Assembly: GCA_018713805.1 (NCBI GenBank)
Contig: DVOF01000080.1
Span: 1-5,831 of the forward strand
Direction: 5' to 3'
DNA length: 5,831 nucleotides
Source of the DNA: Candidatus Aphodoplasma excrementigallinarum
GTDB lineage: Bacteria > Bacillota > Clostridia > UBA1381 > UMGS1253
The notes below the pieces were generated by a model that was given only the letters and a program-made list of their open reading frames with translations, made no database searches and was not told the DNA's origin. The translations under genes were made by a program, and so were the position numbers. Shown one piece after another: positions 1-5,831 of the stretch (its first letter is position 1; each line of letters opens with the position of its first letter).

Positions 1-3
1 TTA

Positions 4-12
4 TGGTATACT
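4..12 (+). promoter_or_regulatory. Probable extended -10 element for the Asp23-family gene
   Basis: The sequence TGGTATACT has the extended -10 form TGnTATAnT and matches TATAAT at five of six positions. Transcription would begin near base 19, leaving a leader of about 50 nt before the start codon at 69. The -35 box would lie left of the window and cannot be checked. The same GGTATAnT core occurs at the two other promoters in this window, which supports the call. It overlaps the in-frame ATG at base 3, so that ATG is unlikely to be translated. Confidence 0.5.
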
Positions 13-52
13 GTACACAAAAGAGGAAAGCAAACGGCGGAGCCGTGACAGG

Positions 53-59
53 AAAGGAG
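53..59 (+). promoter_or_regulatory. Ribosome binding site that fixes the start of the Asp23-family gene
   Basis: AAAGGAG lies nine bases before the ATG at 69. No comparable site precedes the in-frame ATG at base 3. This favours a 154-residue protein over the 176-residue open frame. Confidence 0.75.
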
Positions 60-68
60 CCATTTGGC

Positions 69-533
69 ATGGATGAGATGTTAAACAATAACAAAGCGGC
101 AGAAAATGAAAATGATGTTGGAAGCGTTACCATATCGGAGGAGGTCGTAGCGGTCATTGCCGGCGTTGCAACGGCGGAGGTGAAGGGCGTTTCGGCCATG
201 TCGGGCACGCTGGCGGGCGGCATTGCCGAGATTTTGGGCAAAAAGAACATGGGCAAGGGCGTCAAGGTCACGATCGACGGCGATACGGTTGAGATCGACC
301 TGCATATTACGGTCGTATACGGCGCGAAGGTACCGGAGGTTGCGTGGGAGATTCAGGAAAAGGTGAAAAAGTCAGTTGAGTCGATGACGGGCCTCAAGGT
401 CGATAAGGTGAACATCTACATCGAAGGCGTTGTGATTGAGCGCGAGCCGAAGAAGGAGACGCGCCCACCCAAAGTGGAGGAAAAAGAAGCGGAAGAACAA
501 AAGAAGGAATCAGACAGCAAGGACAACGAATAA
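69..533 (+). CDS. Asp23/Gls24 (YqhY-like) family envelope stress protein
   Basis: This 154-residue protein carries the Asp23/Gls24 family core at about residues 17-122. The visible family pattern is GSVTISEEVVAVIAGVAT near the N-terminus, then an alternating strand pattern (VKVTIDGDTVEIDLHITVVYG), then the closing VKKSVESMTGLKVDKVNIYIEGV. Family members are small soluble proteins. Staphylococcal Asp23 is tethered to the membrane by a partner, and YqhY of Bacillus is linked to control of acetyl-CoA carboxylase; which role applies here is unknown. The last 30 or so residues form a highly charged Lys/Glu-rich tail that is probably disordered. There is no signal peptide or membrane segment. The start at 69 is chosen because it has a good ribosome binding site, while the upstream ATG at 3 sits inside a likely -10 element. 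The gene is followed at once by a terminator, so it is probably the last or only gene of its transcript. In many Bacillota the next gene is nusB, which is absent here. Confidence 0.9.
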   Translation: MDEMLNNNKAAENENDVGSVTISEEVVAVIAGVATAEVKGVSAMSGTLAGGIAEILGKKNMGKGVKVTIDGDTVEIDLHITVVYGAKVPEVAWEIQEKVKKSVESMTGLKVDKVNIYIEGVVIEREPKKETRPPKVEEKEAEEQKKESDSKDNE

Positions 534-545
534 AACTCTAAGCAG

Positions 546-571
546 GCTTCCGCGGATGCGGAAGCTTTTTT
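546..571 (+). terminator. Intrinsic terminator after the Asp23-family gene
   Basis: A perfect 8-bp stem, GCTTCCGC pairing with GCGGAAGC, closes a GGAT tetraloop and is followed directly by six T residues. It begins 13 bases after the stop codon. It separates the Asp23-family gene from the purine operon. Confidence 0.93.
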
Positions 572-618
572 ATTTGCGGTCTGGATAGAAAAGGAAGAAA
601 AAATTGCATATTACGCAC

Positions 619-647
619 TTGTGTTTTGAAATTTAGTTTGGTATAAT
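619..647 (+). promoter_or_regulatory. Promoter of the purine salvage operon
   Basis: A perfect -10 box TATAAT (642-647) is preceded by TGG, giving an extended -10 element. The best -35 candidate, TTGTGT (619-624), sits 17 bp upstream and matches only the TTG of the consensus; the extended -10 would compensate. The stretch before it is A-rich (about 588-603) and could act as an UP element. Transcription would begin near 654, giving a leader of about 40 nt with no obvious riboswitch or operator. Confidence 0.75.
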
Positions 648-692
648 AAAATCCGCGTTTACAAAAATCGACTTTATAACAGGAGGGTCGCG

Positions 693-1547
693 ATGGAAGG
701 CAGTTGGGATATGTTAAAGCAGTGTCTAAGCTATATTCGGGAAAAGACGGATTTTACGCCGCACATCGCGGTTGTGCTCGGCTCCGGCTTGGGCGGATTT
801 GCCAGCTGGGCCGAAGTTTTCTGTTCGGTCGATTATTCCGAGCTGCCCCGCTTTCCGGTTTCCACAGTAAGCGGGCATGAAGGACGGCTTTTGCTGGGAG
901 ATATCGCGTCCGTCCCTGTCGTTATTATGCAGGGGCGCGTGCATTATTACGAGGGGTATGACATGCAGGACGTCGTGGCGCCGGTACGGTTGGCGCGCCT
1001 GCTCGGCGCAGAGGGGATTATCCTGACAAATGCGGCGGGAGGGATCAACCGCACGTTATCGCCGGGGAGCTTTATGCTGATCCGGGACCACATTGCTTCA
1101 CTTGTGCCGTCGCCATTGATTGGGGCAAATATTGAGCGGCTTGGGACGCGGTTCCCCGATATGAGCGAGGTATACGACCGGGAATACCGGGCGTTGGTCA
1201 AGCAGGCGGCGGAGCGGGCTGGGACGGTATTGCACGAGGGGGTTTACCTCCAGACGACCGGCCCGCAGTATGAAACGCCGGCGGAGATTGAGCTGTTTAC
1301 ACGCTGGGGCGCGGACGCAGTTGGGATGAGCACTGCGTGCGAGGCGATTGCCGCGCGCCATGCAGGGATGCGGGTGTGCGCAATCAGCTGTATTTCAAAC
1401 ATGGCAGCCGGTATTTCGTCGGAGGCGCTTTCCCACGAGGAAGTGAAACAGACGGCGAAGCGCGTGTCTGCGCAATTTGAAAGACTCCTTTACGAGACGG
1501 TGTTGGCCGTAGGGGGAGCAGGGGTAAGGGGAGAAGAAGAAACATGA
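693..1547 (+). CDS. punA: Purine nucleoside phosphorylase, trimeric (PNP-I) type
   Basis: This 284-residue cytosolic enzyme is predicted to cleave (deoxy)inosine and (deoxy)guanosine with phosphate, giving the free base and (deoxy)ribose-1-phosphate (EC 2.4.2.1). Family motifs are intact: the phosphate loop GSGLGG (30-35), GHEG (61-64), GRVHYYEGY (81-89), NAAGG (113-117), GPQYETPAE (190-198), GMSTACEA (211-218) and ISN (234-236). By alignment from memory with human PNP, Y193, E194, M212 and N236 match F200, E201, M219 and N243. The Glu/Asn pair is the 6-oxopurine recognition set, so adenosine should be a poor substrate. Length is normal for the family. The ATG at 693 has AGGAGGG at 681-687. 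The gene is first in a two-gene operon and its stop overlaps the downstream adenosine deaminase start (ATGA). The C-terminal 12 or so residues, rich in Gly and Glu, look like a dispensable tail. The symbol follows Bacillus usage (also pupG); an MTA phosphorylase is a less likely alternative because the base-site Asn is present. Confidence 0.94.
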   Translation: MEGSWDMLKQCLSYIREKTDFTPHIAVVLGSGLGGFASWAEVFCSVDYSELPRFPVSTVSGHEGRLLLGDIASVPVVIMQGRVHYYEGYDMQDVVAPVRLARLLGAEGIILTNAAGGINRTLSPGSFMLIRDHIASLVPSPLIGANIERLGTRFPDMSEVYDREYRALVKQAAERAGTVLHEGVYLQTTGPQYETPAEIELFTRWGADAVGMSTACEAIAARHAGMRVCAISCISNMAAGISSEALSHEEVKQTAKRVSAQFERLLYETVLAVGGAGVRGEEET

Positions 1548-2536
1548 TCGATTTGCACTTGCATTTGGATGGGTCGCTGGAGGCGGACACGATCCTGCAT
1601 CTGGCCCAGCACGACGGGGTCGCTTTGCCGGCTCAGGATGCAAAGGGATTAAAACCGTACATAACTGCACCGGGCGGCAAAGGGCTGGCGGGCTATCTTG
1701 CATGCTTTGATCTGCCGCTGCGCGTGCTTCAGACCCCTTATTCGCTCACGTATGCGGTTTCCGCGCTGATTGAACAGCTCGATTCGGAGGGGATGCGGTA
1801 TGCGGAAATCCGTTTTGCGCCGCAGCTTCATACCAGAAACGGCATGTCCCAGCAGGAGGTGGTCGAGGCCGCCCTGCGCGGTCTTGAGCAGGGAGTCGGT
1901 AAAAGCCGGCATATGGGCGCGCAGCTTATTTTGTGCTGTATGCGCGGCGCGGATAACCATTTGGAAAACGAACAGACTGTCCGCCTTGCGAGGGAATATC
2001 TGGGGAGCGGGGTTGCCGCAGTCGATCTTGCGGGCGCGGAAGAAAAGTTCCCAACCAGCGATTACCGCGCTCTGTTTGCCGAGGCGGCGCGGCTTGACGT
2101 GCCGTTTACCATCCATGCCGGGGAGGCAGACGGCGCGCAGAGCGTGCGCGCAGCAGTGGAGTTTGGCGCGCGGCGCATAGGGCACGGGGTCCGTATGTGC
2201 GAAGACGAGGAAGTGATGGAGCTTGTGATTGAACAGGGGATTGCGCTTGAGCTGTGCCCGACGAGCAATTTGCAGACGGGGGCAGTCCGTTCCCTGCGCA
2301 GCTATCCGATCCGCCGTTTTTTAAACGCAGGCGTGATTGCGACGGTGAATACGGACAACCGGACGGTGTCGGGGACGACGATAAAAAAGGAGCTTGCGCT
2401 CTTGCGGCAGGGGATTTCGCTCACGGCTGAGGAGGAAAAGATGCTTCTGCTCAATGCGATTTATGCCTCATTCCTGCCGGAGGAGGAGAAGCAGGTGCTC
2501 TCTGAACAGATTTATGTGCATGGATGTTACGTATAA
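1544..2536 (+). CDS. add: Adenosine deaminase
   Basis: This 330-residue cytosolic zinc enzyme is predicted to hydrolyse (deoxy)adenosine to (deoxy)inosine and ammonia (EC 3.5.4.4). It shows the amidohydrolase TIM-barrel signature: HLHLDG with zinc ligands H5 and H7, DLAGAE (161-166), HAGE with zinc ligand H191 and catalytic E194, RIGHG with H214, ELCPTSN (236-242), and NTDN with zinc-binding D271. The residue after D271 is Asn272, where mammalian ADA has Asp (NTDD). As I recall, NTDNR is common in a bacterial branch of the family, so this probably does not abolish activity. Length is typical. The start overlaps the phosphorylase stop by four bases, and AAGGGGAG (1526-1533) inside the upstream gene serves as ribosome binding site, so translation is probably coupled. 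Its product inosine is the substrate of the upstream enzyme. Aminofutalosine deaminase and adenine deaminase are related alternatives; the phosphorylase neighbour and lack of menaquinone genes in view favour adenosine. Confidence 0.93.
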   Translation: MIDLHLHLDGSLEADTILHLAQHDGVALPAQDAKGLKPYITAPGGKGLAGYLACFDLPLRVLQTPYSLTYAVSALIEQLDSEGMRYAEIRFAPQLHTRNGMSQQEVVEAALRGLEQGVGKSRHMGAQLILCCMRGADNHLENEQTVRLAREYLGSGVAAVDLAGAEEKFPTSDYRALFAEAARLDVPFTIHAGEADGAQSVRAAVEFGARRIGHGVRMCEDEEVMELVIEQGIALELCPTSNLQTGAVRSLRSYPIRRFLNAGVIATVNTDNRTVSGTTIKKELALLRQGISLTAEEEKMLLLNAIYASFLPEEEKQVLSEQIYVHGCYV

Positions 2537-2558
2537 ATTTTAAATGAATCAACCATAG

Positions 2559-2600
2559 AACGCTTTGTTAAGGAGGTATGCCTTGACAAGGCGTTTTTTT
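2559..2600 (+). terminator. Intrinsic terminator of the purine salvage operon
   Basis: A 15-bp stem (2559-2573 with 2581-2595) contains two G:U wobbles and no mismatch. It closes a 7-nt loop, AGGTATG, and its 3' arm runs into seven T residues (2594-2600). It begins 22 bases after the add stop codon. An AGGAGGT and a TTGACA occur within it but appear coincidental. Confidence 0.93.
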
Positions 2601-2637
2601 ATTTCGATATATTCCTATTTGCACTTATTATTTTATA

Positions 2638-2666
2638 TTTACAGATCAGTAATAAAACGGTATAAT
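2638..2666 (+). promoter_or_regulatory. Promoter of the secreted deacetylase gene
   Basis: TTTACA (2638-2643, five of six consensus bases) and TATAAT (2661-2666, perfect) are separated by exactly 17 bp in a very AT-rich stretch. The -10 box is preceded by GG, as at the other promoters in this window. Transcription would begin near 2673, leaving about 85 nt of leader. Placed just after the operon terminator, it makes the next gene an independent transcription unit. Confidence 0.85.
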
Positions 2667-2692
2667 TTATATGAAATAGATAAAATGCGGGT

Positions 2693-2717
2693 ATTGTAAA
2701 AGCATTTTTATTACAAT
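2693..2717 (+). repeat. Inverted repeat in the leader of the deacetylase gene (possible operator)
   Basis: ATTGTAA (2693-2699) and TTACAAT (2711-2717) form a perfect 7-bp inverted repeat with an 11-nt spacer. An alternative inner pairing, TAAAA (2697-2701) with TTTTA (2706-2710), is also possible. It lies about 20-45 bases after the predicted transcription start and 41 bases before the start codon. This position and symmetry would suit a repressor site or a weak mRNA hairpin. AT-rich sequence produces such symmetries by chance, so the role is inferred only. Confidence 0.35.
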
Positions 2718-2757
2718 TATCACTAATACGTGGGATAATGCAAGAGGAGGAAAGGAC

Positions 2758-5700
2758 ATGAAAAGACAAGGGAGAAAATTGTTGTCGCTTGTGCTGGCGC
2801 TGTGTATGCTAATGTGCATGTTCCCGGGAGTGGGGATGCCTGTGCTGGCGGAGGAACCGGCGGCTGACTATGTCATGTTTTCAGATGATTTTGAAAACTA
2901 TGGGGACGCGGGGACAAAGCTGACGGAGGACAATTCAAAATGGGATAGCACGAAGGGGATCGGCGAGGCAAAAAAGGATTTTGAGGTCGCCGCAGACCCA
3001 AAGGATTCGCTCAATAAAGTCGGGAAGCTTTGGTACGACAACAGCGCCGGGGACAGCAGCGGCGTTATGCAAATTACGAAAACAGCAGACCGGCCGTTTA
3101 CCGAGCCGGTTGCCTTCAGCGGGCGTGTACTTATGCCGGAGGTGCCTGCGGGCAAGCTGATTTTAAAAATGCAGGCGGGGTCAAAATATCAAAATGTCCT
3201 CTACATACGTGAAACTAACGGGCAGGTTCGCACCGGCGGGACGTACAAGGATGATTTTGGCATTGCCCAGGAAAATGAATGGGTTTATTTTACGTTTGTT
3301 GTGGCGCCGAATCCGGACGATTGGGACAATTGCTCCGTAACGGGTTATGTCAGCGGCGGCACGGGGGATTCCAACAGTGCGACGACCCCGGCCAACAAGA
3401 CAAAGAAGGTTACGCAGCAGAGCGTGAAGTTTGGCAATTACAACGGAACGACAAACATCAAGTTCTGGCTCGAGTATACGCCGGACGCAGAAGGGACTGG
3501 AACGGTTTATATAGACGATATCAAGGTTTACCAGGCGTCTGCCTTTACCATGGAGGCGGTTAAGACGACGAATGTCGGCGTAAGCGAGTCGGTCGAGATC
3601 CGCTTCAACCATGCGGCAGATTTGACGTCGTTTGATCTTGCTTCCGACGTAACGGTTTCGGTAGACGGCGGTGCACCGGTCAACGCAGAGGTTATATATG
3701 ACGAACGGCAGCCGGACCGTTTTACCTTAAACTTCCCAAGCGGGCTCAGCGCGGATACCAACTATGTGGTGACGCTGGACGGCGAAGCGAAGGATGTGTT
3801 TGGGAACAGCATCTACAATGCGGCGCGGTTTTCGACCGGAGAGGGCGGCGCGCCGGTCTATGATGAAATTGAAGCAATCACGGTCGGGTATGATGCGCCG
3901 CTGACGCAGGAGCTCGACAAAATTGAGCCAATCACCTTTACCGCTGCGACAATACCGGCGACGAATGTGGACTTTAACAAGGTGGAGTGGCTGGTAGATG
4001 ATGAAGTGAAGATGACAGGCAAGACCTTTTCCTATGAGCCGGAAGCGGAGTTGGGTGATACGGTAATCACCGCACGGTATGCGGATGATCATGAGGTTTC
4101 GGACACTTGTACCATATCGGTGATTGAGCCGCTGCCTGTCCCGGCGGAGGGGATTACCGTCCTGCCGGAGAGCTTGGAGCTTTGGCTGGACTATCCGCTC
4201 GACATTACGCCACGCGCGTGGTTTGAGCCGGAAGATGCGACCAATAAAACAGTGACCTGGACGTCAAGCGACCCGGAGGTGGCGACGGTCGACCCGGACA
4301 CAGGGTCGGTTACCATGCTGAAAGAGGGGAAGACGACGATTACAGCAAAGGCGGCGGATGGCGGCTATACCGGCTCGATGGAGTTGACTGTTACAGCGCC
4401 GCTTAACCGTACGGAGAAAGATAAGCTCAACCTTGACCCGGTGGCGAGCGGGGAAAGCCGAATTGACCTAAGCGACTTTATCGGATTGCCCGAGTCGGTA
4501 GGCGAGGCGAAAATTGCCCTTTGGAGCGGCGATAAAACGGTTGCCTATACGATCACGGTTGACGACAGCATTGTGGATGACTTTGTAAAGTGGAACGCAT
4601 GGAACGAGGGCGTAAGCAGCGAGCAGCTTGCAAAGCTTGACGAATCGCTCGGCGCTGAACGTGCAGAAAAGTATCATACCGCATATGGCGTCCCGGTGAC
4701 GTTCTTTGTACCAATCCAAAACTATGTGCCCGGCCAGGGGGACGAGGGGAAAACATATACCTCAAACAGCGGCCGGTGGCTGGAACAGATTGCGGCGGGA
4801 CATTCGGTTCAGTCGCACTCGCAGTACCATATTGACGGAAGTGTAAAGAACAGCACCTTTACGACGGCAATGCATATCGAGGATTGCCTGCGCTCGAAAA
4901 ATACGGTCAACGAACTGACAGGCGCATCGGGTAATTCGTGTTTAACAATGGCAATGGCTTGGAGCGGCGGTGTCCAGGAAATCTGGCGGCAGTTTTACAT
5001 AGCTGTGCGCGGAAGCAGTGACGGAATCAACCCGCCGGGAAAAATTAATTATAACAATGTCAGCAGCTTCAGCATGAACGGAGGACGGGAACCGTCCCAT
5101 ATGTTGCAGATGATGGAGAATGCTTTAAACCCGGAAAGCAGCACTTATGGGAGCTGGATATGCCTGCACTCGCACGGGCTTGATTATACGGCTTTGGAGA
5201 ACGAGGAGCTTGGCGGGAAGAAGTACACCTCGGATATTTTTGAATATGTATACAGAGACGTGTTGGCTCCAAACATGGACAAGGTATGGACAGGAACCTT
5301 CGACGCGGTCGCACAGTACGGGCAGGAACGTGACACGGCAGTATTGACGGTGGTGGAGAATACGTCCGACAAAATCGTATACACGCTGACGGATGAGATG
5401 GACGATACGATGTTTGACCACCCGCTGACGGTTAAATTCCGCGTGCCGGACGACTGGACACAGGTCAGTGCGACGCAGGCGCAGAGCGGCGGCGCGGTAA
5501 CGCTTCCGGTTACGGAAAAGACGGTAGACGACAAGAGGTACGTGCTCGTAGAAACGGTGCCGGACCGCGGTACGGTCACGCTTGCACCTGCCGGCAGTGT
5601 GGAGCCAGAACCTGCTGAGACAGTTGAACTCACCGCGTCTGCGACAGGCGCCGGCGTGGTGGCGATCAGCGGCGGCAGCACGGGCGCTTCGGTGACCGAT

Positions 5701-5831
5701 GAGGTTGAGCTCGGCGCACCGGTGACGCTGACGGCGACGGCGGATGCAAACGAAACCTTCCTGTTCTGGGTAGACGCGGCGGGCCGCATCCTGAGCCGCG
5801 AGGCAAGCTACACGCTCACGCCGGTGAGCGG
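2758..5831 (+). CDS. Secreted modular NodB-like polysaccharide deacetylase with Ig-like domains (3' end outside window)
   Basis: The reading frame stays open from the ATG at 2758, which has AGGAGG at 2745-2750, to the window edge: 1024 codons with no stop. Residues 1-31 form a signal peptide: basic MKRQGRK, a hydrophobic core, and probable cleavage after VLA. Domains follow in this order. A jelly-roll, carbohydrate-binding-like module spans about 38-258, opening with FSDDFE and closing with YIDDIKVYQ. An SbsA-like Ig domain (Big_5 type) spans 262-360, a second Ig-like domain 366-458, and a Big_2 domain (WTSSDPEVATVDPDTGSVT) 463-546. A NodB-type deacetylase domain spans about 590-860: TVDDS (D602, D603), GVPVTFFVP (644-652), HSQYH (H687, H691), ICLHSHG (H804, H806) and VWTGTFDAVAQY (843-854). 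A beta-rich segment spans 860-945, and an InlB-B-like repeat begins near 953. The metal-binding Asp-His-His set is present, so hydrolysis of N- or O-acetyl groups on an extracellular or wall polysaccharide is likely; the substrate is unknown. The canonical RxPY/RxPxG motif is not clear (R751 is followed by GSSDG). Surface anchoring such as SLH or LPXTG would lie beyond the window. Confidence 0.88.
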   Translation, partial: MKRQGRKLLSLVLALCMLMCMFPGVGMPVLAEEPAADYVMFSDDFENYGDAGTKLTEDNSKWDSTKGIGEAKKDFEVAADPKDSLNKVGKLWYDNSAGDSSGVMQITKTADRPFTEPVAFSGRVLMPEVPAGKLILKMQAGSKYQNVLYIRETNGQVRTGGTYKDDFGIAQENEWVYFTFVVAPNPDDWDNCSVTGYVSGGTGDSNSATTPANKTKKVTQQSVKFGNYNGTTNIKFWLEYTPDAEGTGTVYIDDIKVYQASAFTMEAVKTTNVGVSESVEIRFNHAADLTSFDLASDVTVSVDGGAPVNAEVIYDERQPDRFTLNFPSGLSADTNYVVTLDGEAKDVFGNSIYNAARFSTGEGGAPVYDEIEAITVGYDAPLTQELDKIEPITFTAATIPATNVDFNKVEWLVDDEVKMTGKTFSYEPEAELGDTVITARYADDHEVSDTCTISVIEPLPVPAEGITVLPESLELWLDYPLDITPRAWFEPEDATNKTVTWTSSDPEVATVDPDTGSVTMLKEGKTTITAKAADGGYTGSMELTVTAPLNRTEKDKLNLDPVASGESRIDLSDFIGLPESVGEAKIALWSGDKTVAYTITVDDSIVDDFVKWNAWNEGVSSEQLAKLDESLGAERAEKYHTAYGVPVTFFVPIQNYVPGQGDEGKTYTSNSGRWLEQIAAGHSVQSHSQYHIDGSVKNSTFTTAMHIEDCLRSKNTVNELTGASGNSCLTMAMAWSGGVQEIWRQFYIAVRGSSDGINPPGKINYNNVSSFSMNGGREPSHMLQMMENALNPESSTYGSWICLHSHGLDYTALENEELGGKKYTSDIFEYVYRDVLAPNMDKVWTGTFDAVAQYGQERDTAVLTVVENTSDKIVYTLTDEMDDTMFDHPLTVKFRVPDDWTQVSATQAQSGGAVTLPVTEKTVDDKRYVLVETVPDRGTVTLAPAGSVEPEPAETVELTASATGAGVVAISGGSTGASVTDEVELGAPVTLTATADANETFLFWVDAAGRILSREASYTLTPVS

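Noticed and set aside
3..71. Upstream ATG at base 3 as an alternative start of the Asp23-family protein.
   Set aside because: It overlaps a likely extended -10 element, its ribosome binding site would fall outside the window, and the added 22 residues do not resemble the family.
626..647. TTGAAA at 626-631 as the -35 box for the purine operon.
   Set aside because: Only 10 bp separate it from TATAAT, too short for a sigma-A promoter.
1770..2180. A 136-codon + strand frame inside add.
   Set aside because: It is an Arg- and Cys-rich shadow in an alternative frame of a well-supported gene.
1649..2185. A 178-codon minus-strand open frame.
   Set aside because: It is antisense to adenosine deaminase, whose zinc-site motifs fall in the + frame. 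The antisense product shows no recognisable motif.
2571..2586. AAGGAGGT directly before an ATG in the terminator loop, suggesting a small gene.
   Set aside because: There is no spacing between the site and the ATG, and the frame stops after two codons (ATG CCT TGA). It is part of the terminator hairpin.
2583..2613. TTGACA followed after 19 bp by TATATT as a second promoter.
   Set aside because: The -35 is inside the terminator stem and the spacing is long. The TTTACA-17-TATAAT pair 55 bases downstream is far better.
5184..5789. A 201-codon minus-strand open frame rich in Ser, Thr and Val.
   Set aside because: It lies wholly inside the deacetylase gene, antisense, with the biased composition expected from reading GC-rich codons backwards. 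The + frame shows clear domain motifs.

Overview
The window reads as a chromosomal segment of a Gram-positive, low-to-mid GC Bacillota, most likely a member of Clostridia. The evidence is an Asp23/YqhY-family protein, strong AGGAGG-type ribosome binding sites, classical intrinsic terminators, sigma-A promoters sharing GGTATAnT, and a very large secreted protein built from Ig-like modules around a NodB-type deacetylase core. Species cannot be decided from the sequence. All four genes lie on the + strand; coding regions are GC-rich and the gaps between them are AT-rich.

Region 1 (1-571): a stand-alone Asp23/Gls24-family gene with its own likely extended -10 promoter at the left edge and a clean intrinsic terminator. 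Region 2 (about 619-2600): a two-gene purine salvage operon with its own promoter. A trimeric-type purine nucleoside phosphorylase overlaps adenosine deaminase by ATGA, and a 15-bp-stem terminator closes the unit. The deaminase turns (deoxy)adenosine into (deoxy)inosine, which is the 6-oxopurine nucleoside that this type of phosphorylase can cleave, so the two products form one short pathway. Region 3 (about 2638-5831): a consensus-like promoter, a leader of roughly 85 nt containing an inverted repeat, and the first 1024 codons of an exported modular protein that continues past the right edge. Its order is: signal peptide, jelly-roll-like domain, SbsA-like Ig domain, second Ig-like domain, Big_2 domain, NodB-like polysaccharide deacetylase domain, beta-rich domain, and the start of an InlB-B-like repeat.

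The three units appear to be transcribed separately and have no evident shared function. I see no RNA genes, mobile elements, CRISPR arrays or phage genes. I found no convincing undescribed system; the modular secreted deacetylase is the most interesting object here.
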